From positions 256,098-320,097 of the forward strand of contig JABGXB010000002.1 in the NCBI GenBank assembly GCA_018675975.1: a DNA stretch of 64,000 nt, given 5' to 3'. The notes below the pieces were generated by a model. The model worked only from the letters and a program-made list of their open reading frames with translations. It made no database searches and was not told the DNA's origin. Shown piece by piece: positions 31,971-40,298 of this stretch. Numbering within the stretch: the first letter of the stretch is position 1; the number at the start of each line of letters is the position of its first letter. Position numbers and translations under genes: made by a program. This DNA is from Candidatus Woesearchaeota archaeon. GTDB taxonomy: Archaea > Nanobdellota > Nanobdellia > Woesearchaeales > JABGXB01.

Positions 31971-33353
31971 TTATTTCTGCGTTTTATTTTTTTTAGATTT
32001 CTTTTCAAATTCTTCAATAAATGTATTTGCTTTTCTAATAGTATAACTCACAGGATTTTTTATTTTTTGACATAAATTATCCGGTTTACAAATACCCATA
32101 TCCACATAATATGTTTTATTATCACAATTTGGTGGAAGTTTTTTATCTTTTTGTTTATCATGATAATTTAAATGTGTTTTAATATATGTAGGTCTCAATG
32201 GCTCATCATGTTTATCATTCCAATCATTAAAAAGTAATTCTGTATCTTCTTTTGTCCAACCAATATTAGATAAATAATTTTGCATAATAAATAAAGATCT
32301 TTTTTTCCCATCACTCATTCCCTTTAAAATACATTTCATACATGGAGAAAAATATTCTTCAGGAATTTTAGGAATATTTCTTTGTCTATTAATTAATGTT
32401 TTTCTTTTTTCTTCTTCAGCAATCATATTTTTTATTTGAAAATCATATGACTGAACTAAAAGGTTAATAGCACACCCTTCTTTTACATTTCTATTTAAAA
32501 ACAGAATATTATTTAATTCAATATTTTCAATTTTTGCCATATTTTTATCAAAATTCAATATATTATTTATATCAATTGGAATTGAAACTAAACCTGTTTT
32601 TTCATTCACAGAATATAACATTCTATATAAATGCCTAGAAGCAACTAAAACAGTATCAACTTTTATTATACTAAAAGGATCAAAAAAACCATTTTTATAA
32701 TAATTTAATTTTAATTTATTTTCAACTTTAGAAAAATCCTTTAAATCATTAAATAAATTTTCTTTTATATTATTTACAATTTTTTCAATATCATAATTTT
32801 TTAAAAAATAATTTGTAAATTCAGCCCTCATATCTTCCCTAATAAAATTAATAATTATACGTGGAACTTCTGGAAATAAAAAATTCATTTTTTGACCATT
32901 AAATATTTTTGGAAATGATTCATAAACCACACCTATATGAACACCATTACCACCAGAAAATTTAGCAGTTGAACTAATACCAAATTCATTTAATTTTTTT
33001 ATTATAAAATGAGCACAAATTTTAGAATATTCTATATCATCAGTATCAATATCAAAAATTAAATCCCAACCAGTTCTAATTTGATCCATTTCTTTTTTTG
33101 AATTATTTGTTTGTAATAAAAAAGGATCACTCCAAGTTTCTTGACTAATATGAAAAGAAGTTGCCCCAGCTTTTGCTAATGTAATAATATCTTGAGCATT
33201 TGAAAGAACATCTGGCCTTTGACCATAATATTTCATATTAAAACAAATTCCAACTTCTTTATTTTTAGATTGCTTTAATAATTCATTTATTATATCTTCC
33301 CTAGAATAATATTCTATAATATGCGCATTGTCTTTAATAACACTTTCAGCCAT
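31971..33353 (-). CDS. priS: Fused DNA primase: PriS catalytic core plus PriL-type Fe-S domain
   Basis: This 460-residue protein joins two primase functions. The archaeo-eukaryotic catalytic core has DIDTDD (Asp101, Asp103), SGGNGVH at 133-139 and SRHLYRMLYSVNEKTGL near 239. From about 330 a PriL C-terminal-like domain follows: FSPCMKCILKGM with Cys338/341, PPNC (Cys410), ICKPDNLC (Cys422, Cys428), which can supply the four ligands of a 4Fe-4S cluster. The PriL N-terminal part is absent. Single-chain primases of this kind are described from Nanoarchaeum and other DPANN archaea. It is followed by rpl34e on the same strand. Confidence 0.93.
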   Translation of the reverse strand: MAESVIKDNAHIIEYYSREDIINELLKQSKNKEVGICFNMKYYGQRPDVLSNAQDIITLAKAGATSFHISQETWSDPFLLQTNNSKKEMDQIRTGWDLIFDIDTDDIEYSKICAHFIIKKLNEFGISSTAKFSGGNGVHIGVVYESFPKIFNGQKMNFLFPEVPRIIINFIREDMRAEFTNYFLKNYDIEKIVNNIKENLFNDLKDFSKVENKLKLNYYKNGFFDPFSIIKVDTVLVASRHLYRMLYSVNEKTGLVSIPIDINNILNFDKNMAKIENIELNNILFLNRNVKEGCAINLLVQSYDFQIKNMIAEEEKRKTLINRQRNIPKIPEEYFSPCMKCILKGMSDGKKRSLFIMQNYLSNIGWTKEDTELLFNDWNDKHDEPLRPTYIKTHLNYHDKQKDKKLPPNCDNKTYYVDMGICKPDNLCQKIKNPVSYTIRKANTFIEEFEKKSKKNKTQK

Positions 33354-33666
33354 AAATGTGGAAAATTAAAGTTATTTAAAATATATTTGTAAATAGTGAA
33401 AAAAAATAAAAAAAAGTAAGCTTTATAAAATAACTAAAATTTCTCCAAATACTAAATCAACTATAAAAAAGTTATTGATTTATTGCATTAGCAATAAAGT
33501 ATATAATTCACTATATGGTTTGATCAATAAGCAACCTCAAAATATGCAACAGTAAAATATTTTGATATAAATAAGATAATGAGGCAATGCAAAAATAAAG
33601 CGTATAAGTATTTAGACGTTGTATTTTGGAAATTGTATTAGTTATTAATAAATAAAAAACTATAAA
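33354..33666. other. Gene-free 313-base region upstream of the ribosomal operon, with hairpins
   Basis: No coding frame of note is present. Two perfect hairpins are visible: TTTATTGC-ATTA-GCAATAAA at 33479-33498 and TCAAAATAT/ATATTTTGA at 33537-33545 and 33557-33565 with an 11-base loop. CCTCA at 33535-33539 can also pair with TGAGG at 33580-33584. A TATA-like CTTTATAAAA lies at 33421-33430, which would give the operon a leader of about 200 bases. Promoter and leader of the L3 operon are expected here; whether a separate RNA is made is unknown. Confidence 0.45.
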
Positions 33667-34638
33667 ATGCCTAAAACAAACGCACCAAGACACGGAAGTA
33701 TGCAATTTTGGCCAAGAAAAAAAGCCAAAAAACAAAGCGCACCTAGACTTAGAAATCTTCAATTAAACGAAAATATAGGCTTACCGATTTTTGCAGGATA
33801 TAAAGCAGGAATGACTCACATTCAATATTTAGATAATAAAAAAACATCTCCGCTAAAAGGTGAAATTGTTAATGTCCCAGTAACTGTTATAGAATGTCCA
33901 CCAATTAAAATTGCAAATGTGAGATTTCATAAAACAGATGATTATGGAACACATTGTATTGGTCAATTTAATAATAAAGTAGAAAAAGAAATGTCAAAAA
34001 GATTCCCATTACAAAAAAAAGAATCAAAAAAATTAGAAGATTTTAATGATTTTGATAAAGTTACAATAACTGTTTATACACAACCAAAATTAACTGGTAT
34101 TGGTAAAAAAGCACCAGATTTAATGGAAGTTGAATTAAATGGAAAAGATAATAATGAAAAAATTGAATGGATTAAAAATAATTTAAGTAAAGAAATTAAA
34201 ATTAATGAAGTATTTAAAGAAAAAATCCAAGTTGATATTCACGGTATAACTAGAGGAAGAGGTTATGAAGGAACTACAAGAAGATATAATACACCAGAAA
34301 GACAAGCAAAGTCAGAAAAACATAAAAGAGGTGTTGGTTCATTAGGTCCGTGGTTACCATTAGTAAGACATACTGTTTTGTTTCCTTCGAGATGGGGGAG
34401 TCATTTAAGAACAGAACATAATAAACAATTAGTTAAAATTTCAAATGAATCAGATTTAGTAAATCCAGAAGGTGGATTTTTAAAATACGGTTTAGTCAAA
34501 AACGATTATATTTTAGTACATGGTAGCGTACCTGGTAAAGCAAATAAATTAATTGTATTATCAAATGCTAAAAGAGAAAACAAATATATGAATATGATTG
34601 ATAATGTTAAATACATATCAAAAAAATCAAAACAATAG
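33667..34638 (+). CDS. rpl3: 50S ribosomal protein L3
   Basis: This 323-residue protein is archaeal L3. The N terminus is HGSMQFWPRKKAKKQ, a central AGYKAGMTHIQY follows, and the tip loop that reaches the peptidyl-transferase centre is IHGITRGRGYEGTTRRYN with PWLPLVRHTVLFPSRWG. It opens the long plus-strand operon in the archaeal order L3-L4-L23-L2. A frame on the opposite strand across its start is a shadow. Confidence 0.96.
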   Translation: MPKTNAPRHGSMQFWPRKKAKKQSAPRLRNLQLNENIGLPIFAGYKAGMTHIQYLDNKKTSPLKGEIVNVPVTVIECPPIKIANVRFHKTDDYGTHCIGQFNNKVEKEMSKRFPLQKKESKKLEDFNDFDKVTITVYTQPKLTGIGKKAPDLMEVELNGKDNNEKIEWIKNNLSKEIKINEVFKEKIQVDIHGITRGRGYEGTTRRYNTPERQAKSEKHKRGVGSLGPWLPLVRHTVLFPSRWGSHLRTEHNKQLVKISNESDLVNPEGGFLKYGLVKNDYILVHGSVPGKANKLIVLSNAKRENKYMNMIDNVKYISKKSKQ

Positions 34639-34639
34639 T

Positions 34640-34691
34640 CAATGATGAGGTTATTCCCGACTGATAAATGATGATTAAAAGGATCTGAGAC
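34640..34691 (+). ncRNA. Box C/D guide sRNA between rpl3 and rpl4
   Basis: The 54-base gap between rpl3 and rpl4 holds a complete archaeal C/D sRNA: box C ATGATGA at 34642-34648, a 12-base guide, box D' CTGA at 34661-34664, a 3-base spacer, box C' ATGATGA at 34668-34674, a 10-base guide and box D CTGA at 34685-34688. Guides are GGTTATTCCCGA (D') and TTAAAAGGAT (D). By the N+5 rule the modified target bases are the G in the RNA TCGGG-AATAACC and the U in ATCCT-TTTAA, written as DNA. Box D ends 4 bases before the rpl4 ATG. Confidence 0.88.
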
Positions 34692-34692
34692 A

Positions 34693-35502
34693 ATGAATTC
34701 ATTAAAAATATACGACACAAATGGAAAAGAAATAGGTAAAATAGAAATGCCTGAACAGTTTAATCAGCAAATAAAGTATACTTTGATTAAAAAATGTGTA
34801 TTAGCTTTAAGAGCTAATGCTAGACAAAAGTATGGTGCCGATCCATTAGCTGGACAAAAATGTGTTGCAAATATGAGTCATAGAAGAAGAAAATTTAATA
34901 CTGCATATGGATCTGGTCAAAGTAGAATCCCAAGAATGAGATTTTCAAGAAAAGGAACTCAATTCCATAGAAGAGGTGCATTTATTTCAAGTACTATTGG
35001 AGGAAGACGTGCACATCCACCTAAAGCTGAAAAAAATTGGACTCAAAAAATAAATAAAAAAGAAAATAGAACTGCAATTAGAAGTGCATTAAGTGCAAGT
35101 TTAAATAAAACAATTGTAGAAAAAAGAGGACACAAATTAGGTTCATTATATCCATTTATATTAGACGATTCATTTAAAGACATTAAAAAAACAAAACAAG
35201 TAAAAGAAAGTTTATTGAAATTGGATTTAAATGATGAATTAAAAAGAGTAGAAACTAGAAAAATAAGAGCTGGTCACGGTAAAGTAAGAGGAAGAAGATA
35301 TGTTACAAAATCAGGCCCATTAATTGTTGTAGATAATGATTGTGATTTAAAAAAATCAGCAAGAAATATTTTAGGGATTGAAATTGTAAAAGTAAATCAA
35401 ATTAATGCAAAATTATTAGCACCAGGAAGTCAACCTGGTAGATTGACACTATTTACAAAAAGTGCGATAGAGACAATGCAAAAAAATAAATTATTTATGT
35501 AA
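34693..35502 (+). CDS. rpl4: 50S ribosomal protein L4
   Basis: This 269-residue archaeal L4 (L4e/L1e type) has YGADPLAGQKCVANMSHRRRK, GQSRIPRMRFSRKG and IGGRRAHPPKAEKNW in its extended loop that lines the exit tunnel, and RAGHGKVRGRRYVTKSGPL in the globular part. The start lies just after box D of the C/D sRNA, so ribosome loading may depend on whether the sRNA is processed or bound. rpl23 follows after one base. Confidence 0.96.
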   Translation: MNSLKIYDTNGKEIGKIEMPEQFNQQIKYTLIKKCVLALRANARQKYGADPLAGQKCVANMSHRRRKFNTAYGSGQSRIPRMRFSRKGTQFHRRGAFISSTIGGRRAHPPKAEKNWTQKINKKENRTAIRSALSASLNKTIVEKRGHKLGSLYPFILDDSFKDIKKTKQVKESLLKLDLNDELKRVETRKIRAGHGKVRGRRYVTKSGPLIVVDNDCDLKKSARNILGIEIVKVNQINAKLLAPGSQPGRLTLFTKSAIETMQKNKLFM

Positions 35503-35503
35503 G

Positions 35504-35764
35504 ATGAAAAGTAATCAAATATTAAAAAATGTAATACCAACAGAGAAAGGTGTTTTATTAGTTGAAAGTACTAATGCATTAGTATTTAAAGTAGATAAAA
35601 AAGCAAACAAAAAAACAATTAAAGAATCAGTTGAAAAAGCTTTAGATGTTAAAGTAGATGCAGTAAGAACACAAAACACATGTCACAACTATAAAAAAGC
35701 ATATGTAAAATTACATAAAGATCATATGGCAATTGATGTAATGACAAAATTAGGATTAATGTAA
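35504..35764 (+). CDS. rpl23: 50S ribosomal protein L23
   Basis: This 86-residue protein is L23, placed at the tunnel exit where SRP and the translocon dock. It opens with the family segment NVIPTEKGVLLVESTNALVF, continues KANKKTIKESVEKALDVKVDAVRT and ends with KAYVKLHKDHMAIDVMTKLG. The length is standard for archaea. It is separated by one base from rpl4 and by one base from rpl2. Confidence 0.95.
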   Translation: MKSNQILKNVIPTEKGVLLVESTNALVFKVDKKANKKTIKESVEKALDVKVDAVRTQNTCHNYKKAYVKLHKDHMAIDVMTKLGLM

Positions 35765-35765
35765 A

Positions 35766-36482
35766 ATGGGTAAAAGAATTATTTCACAAAGACGGGGAAA
35801 AGGTACACCAAGATATACTGCACCTAGTTTTAATTTTAAAGTAGATGTTAAACACCCAAATCCAAAACATAAAATTAGTGGTGAAATTCAAGATATATTT
35901 AGATGTCGTGCACACACAGCTCCAGTTATGTCTGTAAAATTAGATAATGGAAAAGAAGTTCAAATGATTGCACCAAATAATGTTTTAGTAAATCAAAAAA
36001 TTGAATTTAATACAGATAAAGTTGAAAATGCTAATACTTGTATGTTAAAATACATACCAGAGGGAACTAGTATATTTAATATTGAATTAAATCCTGGTGA
36101 CGGTGGAAAATTAGTAAAAACAACAGGAACTAGTGCCACAATTGTTGCAAAATTAGATAAAAAAGTTATTGTATTATTACCTTCAAAAAAGAAAAAAACA
36201 ATCAATTGGGATTGTAGAGCAAATATTGGAGTAATTGCAGGTGGTGGAAGAGTAGATAAGCCATTATTAAAAGCTGGGAATAATATGAAAAAATTCAAAG
36301 CAAGAGGAAAATTATATCCAATAGTTTCAGCAAATTCAATGAATGCTACAGATCACCCATTTGGTAATTCAAGATCATCATATAAATCAAAATCAAAACC
36401 AGCACCTAAAAACGCTCCACCAGGACGTAAAGTTGGTTCAATAAGACCAAGAAGTCAAGGTCGAAAAAAAGGTAGAGGATAA
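35766..36482 (+). CDS. rpl2: 50S ribosomal protein L2
   Basis: This 238-residue L2 has the archaeal N terminus KRIISQRRGKGTPRYTAPS, the central IAPNNVLVNQKIEF barrel, the family histidine region ANSMNATDHPFGNSRS, and a basic C terminus ending GRKVGSIRPRSQGRKKGRG. The conserved histidine needed near the peptidyl-transferase centre lies in TDHPFG. Adjacent genes are 1-2 bases away, consistent with coupled translation. Confidence 0.96.
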   Translation: MGKRIISQRRGKGTPRYTAPSFNFKVDVKHPNPKHKISGEIQDIFRCRAHTAPVMSVKLDNGKEVQMIAPNNVLVNQKIEFNTDKVENANTCMLKYIPEGTSIFNIELNPGDGGKLVKTTGTSATIVAKLDKKVIVLLPSKKKKTINWDCRANIGVIAGGGRVDKPLLKAGNNMKKFKARGKLYPIVSANSMNATDHPFGNSRSSYKSKSKPAPKNAPPGRKVGSIRPRSQGRKKGRG

Positions 36483-36484
36483 TT

Positions 36485-36829
36485 ATGGCAAAAATATTTG
36501 TATTACGTGGACTATCAGTAGAAGAAATTAAGAAACTTAGTTTAGCAGAATTTATGCCATTAATTGGTTCAAGAGAAAGACGAACTTTAAAACGTGGTTT
36601 TACAAGTGAACAAAAAATCTTTATGGAAGATGTTAAAAAAGGAAGAAGTAAATTAAAAACTCATTGTAGAGATTTAGTTATCACACCTCCATTATTAGAT
36701 AAAAGAATTCAAGTTCATAATGGAAAAGAATTTGTTGAAATAAATATAAATCCTGAAATGTTAGGACACAGATTAGGTGAATTTGCATTAACAAGAAAAA
36801 AAGTTACACACACAGCTAAGAAAAAATAA
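36485..36829 (+). CDS. rps19: 30S ribosomal protein S19
   Basis: This 114-residue S19 shows the archaeal N-terminal extension (FVLRGLSVEEIKKLSLAEF), SRERRTLKRGF, then the core with HCRDLVITPPLLDKRIQVHNG and MLGHRLGEFALTRKKVTH. It is located in the 30S head next to S13. Its position after L2 and before L22 is the standard order. Confidence 0.95.
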   Translation: MAKIFVLRGLSVEEIKKLSLAEFMPLIGSRERRTLKRGFTSEQKIFMEDVKKGRSKLKTHCRDLVITPPLLDKRIQVHNGKEFVEININPEMLGHRLGEFALTRKKVTHTAKKK

Positions 36830-36840
36830 AGGTAAAATAA

Positions 36841-37305
36841 ATGAATATGCTTTCAATGAAAAATTACAATAAGGAAAATATGGCAAGGGTATTAGCTACA
36901 AATTTAAGAATTTCTACTAAATATTCCATTGAAATGTCAAATTATCTTAGAGGTAAAACAATCACAAGAGCTCAATATTTATTAGATAAAGTTATTGAAA
37001 AACAAATGGCAATGCCCGTAAAAAGATTTACAGATGGTGCAGGTCATAAAAAAGGAAAAATTGGACCAGGTAAATTTCCGCAAAAAATTGCATTAGAATT
37101 TAAAAAATTATTAAATTCAATTACAAAAAACGCTCAAACAAAAAGTATAGATACAAATAATTTAGAAATTATTCACATAAGTGTAAATAAAGGAAGAGAA
37201 CAATATAGAGCAACAAGACATAGAGGAAGAACTATGAAGCTAACTCATATTGAAATTGTTGCACATCCAAAAAAAAAAGAAAAAAAAAGTGAGGATAAGA
37301 AATGA
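36841..37305 (+). CDS. rpl22: 50S ribosomal protein L22
   Basis: This 154-residue L22 has ARVLATNLRISTKYSIEMSNYLRGKT near the start, the tunnel-lining loop KRFTDGAGHKKGKIGPGKFP and the C-terminal REQYRATRHRGRTMKLTHIEI. A lysine-rich KKKEKKSEDKK tail ends the protein. Its stop overlaps the rps3 start by 4 bases (ATGA). A GGT-type ribosome binding site fits the 11-base gap after rps19. Confidence 0.95.
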   Translation: MNMLSMKNYNKENMARVLATNLRISTKYSIEMSNYLRGKTITRAQYLLDKVIEKQMAMPVKRFTDGAGHKKGKIGPGKFPQKIALEFKKLLNSITKNAQTKSIDTNNLEIIHISVNKGREQYRATRHRGRTMKLTHIEIVAHPKKKEKKSEDKK

Positions 37306-38072
37306 TTGAAAGACAATTCATAAAAAAAAATATTAATAAATTTTTAATAGAAGAATATTTATTAAGTACATTACCAGGGATTGGACTTGCAAATTTCAAA
37401 TTAAAAAAAACTCCATTAGGTGACAAAGTTATTTTAACTGTTTTAAAACCAGGAATTGTTATTGGTAAAAAAGGAGAAACTATAAAAAGATTAACTAAAG
37501 AATTAGAAAAGAAATTTAATTTAGAAAAACCTGAAATTGAATTAAAAGATATTGAAGATCCTTTTTTGAATGCTAGTGTTGTTGCAGAAAGAGTAAAAAC
37601 TGCATTAACTAAATTAGGTTCAAAAAAATTCAAAGCAATTGCACATAGAGAATTATCAAATATAATGAAAGCAGGAGCATTAGGTTGTGAAATAGTATTA
37701 ACAGGAAGAATACCAGCTCAAAGATCAAAAAGATGGAGATATAGAGATGGTTATTTAAAAAAAAGTGGACAAATTGCAGTTGATGGTGTAAGAACATCAA
37801 TAGTTAATGCAATATTAAATGTAGGTAGTATTGGAATTCAAGTAAGAATAATGCCAAACACATTAAAATTACCAGATTATGTAAAAATTTATGATGAACC
37901 TATTGACATTTCAAAATTAGAAACTAAAATTAAAACATTATTTAAAAAAGATGATAAAAAAGAAGATAAGAAATCAAAAGATAAAAAAAAAGTAGCTAAA
38001 AAGAAAACTACTAAGAAAGTAGCTAAAAAAACAACTAAAAAAGTTGAAAAAATAAGTAATGAAGAAAAATGA
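37302..38072 (+). CDS. rps3: 30S ribosomal protein S3
   Basis: This 256-residue S3 has an N-terminal KH domain with the GxxG loop in VIGKKGETIKRLTKELEK (residues 46-63) and the C-terminal alpha-beta domain (GCEIVLTGRIPAQRSKRWRY). The core ends near 210; the last 45 residues are a lysine/threonine-rich tail with two KKTTKKV blocks. The tail resembles that of L14e in this window. It overlaps rpl22 and rpl29 by 4 bases each. Confidence 0.95.
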   Translation: MIERQFIKKNINKFLIEEYLLSTLPGIGLANFKLKKTPLGDKVILTVLKPGIVIGKKGETIKRLTKELEKKFNLEKPEIELKDIEDPFLNASVVAERVKTALTKLGSKKFKAIAHRELSNIMKAGALGCEIVLTGRIPAQRSKRWRYRDGYLKKSGQIAVDGVRTSIVNAILNVGSIGIQVRIMPNTLKLPDYVKIYDEPIDISKLETKIKTLFKKDDKKEDKKSKDKKKVAKKKTTKKVAKKTTKKVEKISNEEK

Positions 38073-38332
38073 AATTCAGAGATTTAAAATCAATATCAGA
38101 CGCCGACCTTGGTGTAAAAATTGTAGAATTAGAAAAAGAATTATTAAAAGTAAATGGTCAAATTGCACAGGGTTCAGGAATTAAAAATACTTCACAAAGA
38201 AGAGAATTAAAAAGAAGTATTGCGAAAATTATGACATTGACAAATCAAAGAAAAAAAAGTGATAGTAAAATAAGTAAAAAAACAGCAGAAAATAAAATAA
38301 AAACAGTAAAAGAAACAAAAAATAAAAATTGA
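38069..38332 (+). CDS. rpl29: 50S ribosomal protein L29
   Basis: This 87-residue L29 has the two-helix core (FRDLKSISDADLGVKIVELEKELLKV, GIKNTSQRRELKRSIAKIMTL; positions 3-28 and 38-58) that sits beside L23 at the exit tunnel. About 25 lysine-rich residues are added at the C terminus. The stop TGA overlaps the TTG start of the next gene. Confidence 0.93.
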   Translation: MKFRDLKSISDADLGVKIVELEKELLKVNGQIAQGSGIKNTSQRRELKRSIAKIMTLTNQRKKSDSKISKKTAENKIKTVKETKNKN

Positions 38333-38568
38333 AAATAGGCAATTATATTCATATAAAAGAAGCAAAAAATGCTTCATTAAATGACAAAAAAGGTTTTGTC
38401 ATAGATATAACAAAAAATTCAATTTTGTTAGCAGAACAAAATGAAATTAATAGTAAAATAAAAAAAGCATTTGAAACAAAAAAATTTGATTTGTTTTTAA
38501 AAGTGTTAAATGAACAAGATTATAAAAAAATAAAAAAAACAAGAATATTAAATGGGCAAATAAAATGA
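38329..38568 (+). CDS. rnp1: RNase P protein subunit p29 (Rnp1/Pop4), divergent
   Basis: This 79-residue protein starts at TTG, overlapping the rpl29 stop. It carries the small-barrel pattern of archaeal RNase P p29: IGNYIHIKEAKNASLNDKKG, then FVIDITKNSILLAE and a late RILNGQIK strand. The position between rpl29 and rps17 is the usual one for rnp1 in archaea, which decides the call because the sequence is divergent. The usual closing RPEDR-like motif is lacking, and the protein is slightly short. Confidence 0.75.
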   Translation: MKIGNYIHIKEAKNASLNDKKGFVIDITKNSILLAEQNEINSKIKKAFETKKFDLFLKVLNEQDYKKIKKTRILNGQIK

Positions 38569-38831
38569 ACGAAAAAATAACAATGCGTGGTAAAACACTT
38601 AATGGACATGTAGTAAAATTCAAAGCTGCAAAAACTGCAACAGTTGAATGGGAAATTGTAGTTAGAAATAAAAAGTATCAAAGAAACTACAAAAAAAGAA
38701 ATAAAATTAGTGTTCATGTGCCTGAAAACATAGAAATAGCTGAGGGTGACTTAGTAGAAATACAAGAGTGTAGGCCAATATCAAAATCAAAAAAATTCAT
38801 AATTACAAAAAAAATTGAAAAGAAAAAATGA
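38565..38831 (+). CDS. rps17: 30S ribosomal protein S17
   Basis: This 88-residue S17 shows the OB-fold pattern: MRGKTLNGHVVKFKAAKTATVEW, NYKKRNKISVHVPENIEIAEGD and VEIQECRPISKSKKF, a primary 16S rRNA binder. The archaeal N-terminal extension is shortened. Overlaps of 4 bases on both sides couple it to rnp1 and rpl14. Confidence 0.95.
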   Translation: MNEKITMRGKTLNGHVVKFKAAKTATVEWEIVVRNKKYQRNYKKRNKISVHVPENIEIAEGDLVEIQECRPISKSKKFIITKKIEKKK

Positions 38832-39229
38832 AAGAAGTAAAAAGTAAAATAACTAGAGGATTGCCGTTTGGAGCACGTATTGAAGCATGCGACAATTCAG
38901 GTGCAAAGTTAATAAGATTATTTTCAGTTAAGAATATGAAAACAAGAAAAGGAAGATTACAAGCTGCAGGAATTGGAGACTTAATTAAATGTACAGTTAA
39001 AAAAGGAAAACCAGACATGAGAAAAAAAGTAGTTTGGGCAGTAATAGTAAGAACAAAAAAATCATTTAGAAGAGCAAATGGTAAAAGAATAAAATTTGAA
39101 GATAATGCAGTTGTAGTATTAAAAGATGAAAAAGGCACACCAAAGGGAACAATCATTAAAGGTCCTATTGCAAAAGAAGTGGCATTAAGATGGCCAACTA
39201 TTGCAAAAATAGCAAATTCAATATTATAA
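38828..39229 (+). CDS. rpl14: 50S ribosomal protein L14
   Basis: This 133-residue L14 (uL14) has ITRGLPFGARIEACDNSGAKL, GIGDLIKCTVKKGKPDMRKK and VVLKDEKGTPKGTIIKGPIAKE, the standard blocks of the five-stranded barrel that contacts L3 and L19-type partners at the subunit interface. It should not be confused with L14e at 31204-31557. rpl24 follows after one base. Confidence 0.95.
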   Translation: MKEVKSKITRGLPFGARIEACDNSGAKLIRLFSVKNMKTRKGRLQAAGIGDLIKCTVKKGKPDMRKKVVWAVIVRTKKSFRRANGKRIKFEDNAVVVLKDEKGTPKGTIIKGPIAKEVALRWPTIAKIANSIL

Positions 39230-39230
39230 A

Positions 39231-39602
39231 ATGAAAACAACATTTTCAAAAACGTGGAAGAGCAGCAGTAAACCAAGAAAGCAAAGAAAATATAGATTTA
39301 ATGCTCCTATACAAATAAAAAGAAAATTATTAGCATCACCATTATCCAAAGAATTAAAAGAATTACATAAAAAAAATGCAGTTCCTATAAGAATTGGTGA
39401 TAAAGTAAAAATAATAAATGGAAATTTCAAAGGTAAAGAAGGAGAAGTTGAAAAAATTTATATTAAAAAAATGAAAATAGGAATTTCAAAAATTGAAGTT
39501 GAAAAAAAAGATGGTTCAAAATCAAAAATTCCTGTGGACCCTTCAAATTGCGTAATAGTTTCATTAAAAAAAGATAAAAAAAGATTAGAGAATAAAAAAT
39601 GA
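39231..39602 (+). CDS. rpl24: 50S ribosomal protein L24 (uL24)
   Basis: This 123-residue archaeal L24/L26 has the N-terminal STFSKTWKSSSKPRKQRKYRF segment (positions 2-23) followed by the KOW motif PIRIGDKVKIINGNFKGKEG and a C-terminal barrel strand SKIPVDPSNCVIVSL. It is an assembly initiator on 23S rRNA and lies near the tunnel exit. The stop overlaps rps4e by 4 bases. Confidence 0.95.
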   Translation: MKTTFSKTWKSSSKPRKQRKYRFNAPIQIKRKLLASPLSKELKELHKKNAVPIRIGDKVKIINGNFKGKEGEVEKIYIKKMKIGISKIEVEKKDGSKSKIPVDPSNCVIVSLKKDKKRLENKK

Positions 39603-40297
39603 TTAAAAGACATATTAAAAGATTGGTATTTCCAAATACATGGAATGTATTAAGAAAAGAAAACACGTTTTCAATAAAACCAAATCCATCAGGTCATAAT
39701 AAAGAAAACTCAATTCCAATTAGCATTTTAATTCGAGACATTTCAAATATGACAAAAAATACAAAAGAAACTAAACAATTAATTAATGACAGAGTTGTTT
39801 TAGTTGACGGTAAAAAAGTAAAAACAATCAAAAGACCAGTTGGTTTTATGGATGTAGTGTCATTTGAAAAAATAAATGAAAATTACATTGTAAATTTACA
39901 AAAAAATGGAAAATTAAATTTATCTGAAACTAAAAATCCTAAACAAAAAATTTGTAAAATCACAAAAAAATGGATGTCACAAGGCAAAAATATATCATAT
40001 TCAACACACGACGGAAGAACTTTTATAACAAAAAATAATGAATACAAAATTGGGGATTCATTATTAGTTGAAATTCCAAATCAAAAAATATTAAAATGTT
40101 TAAAATTAGAAAAAGATTGTATTGGTATGTTCCTTGGTGGAGGAAACAAAGGTAAAGAACTTGTTTTAACAAATATTGTTGAAACTGGAAATAGACAAGA
40201 AGATTATTTAGAATTTGAAATTGAAAATATAAAATATAAAAGTCCAAAAAAATTATTTTTTGTTTTGGGAAATAATAAAAAAAGTGAATTAGTATAA
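39599..40297 (+). CDS. rps4e: 30S ribosomal protein S4e
   Basis: This 232-residue S4e has the family N terminus IKRHIKRLVFPNTWNVLRKE, an S4-type RNA-binding segment (NDRVVLVDGKKVKTIKRPVGFMD, positions 62-84) and a C-terminal KOW-like part with GMFLGGGNKGKELVLTNI. S4e is absent from bacteria, which supports the archaeal assignment. The gene is in its usual place between L24 and L5. Confidence 0.95.
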   Translation: MIKRHIKRLVFPNTWNVLRKENTFSIKPNPSGHNKENSIPISILIRDISNMTKNTKETKQLINDRVVLVDGKKVKTIKRPVGFMDVVSFEKINENYIVNLQKNGKLNLSETKNPKQKICKITKKWMSQGKNISYSTHDGRTFITKNNEYKIGDSLLVEIPNQKILKCLKLEKDCIGMFLGGGNKGKELVLTNIVETGNRQEDYLEFEIENIKYKSPKKLFFVLGNNKKSELV

Positions 40298-40298
40298 A

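Noticed and set aside
33511-33762. Minus-strand open frame across the start of rpl3
   Set aside because: It covers the rpl3 N terminus and leader, has no protein-like composition and no ribosome binding site.
34639-34692. The rpl3-rpl4 gap as an ordinary ribosome-binding spacer
   Set aside because: Four boxes in exact C/D order with correct spacing make a guide RNA a far better explanation.
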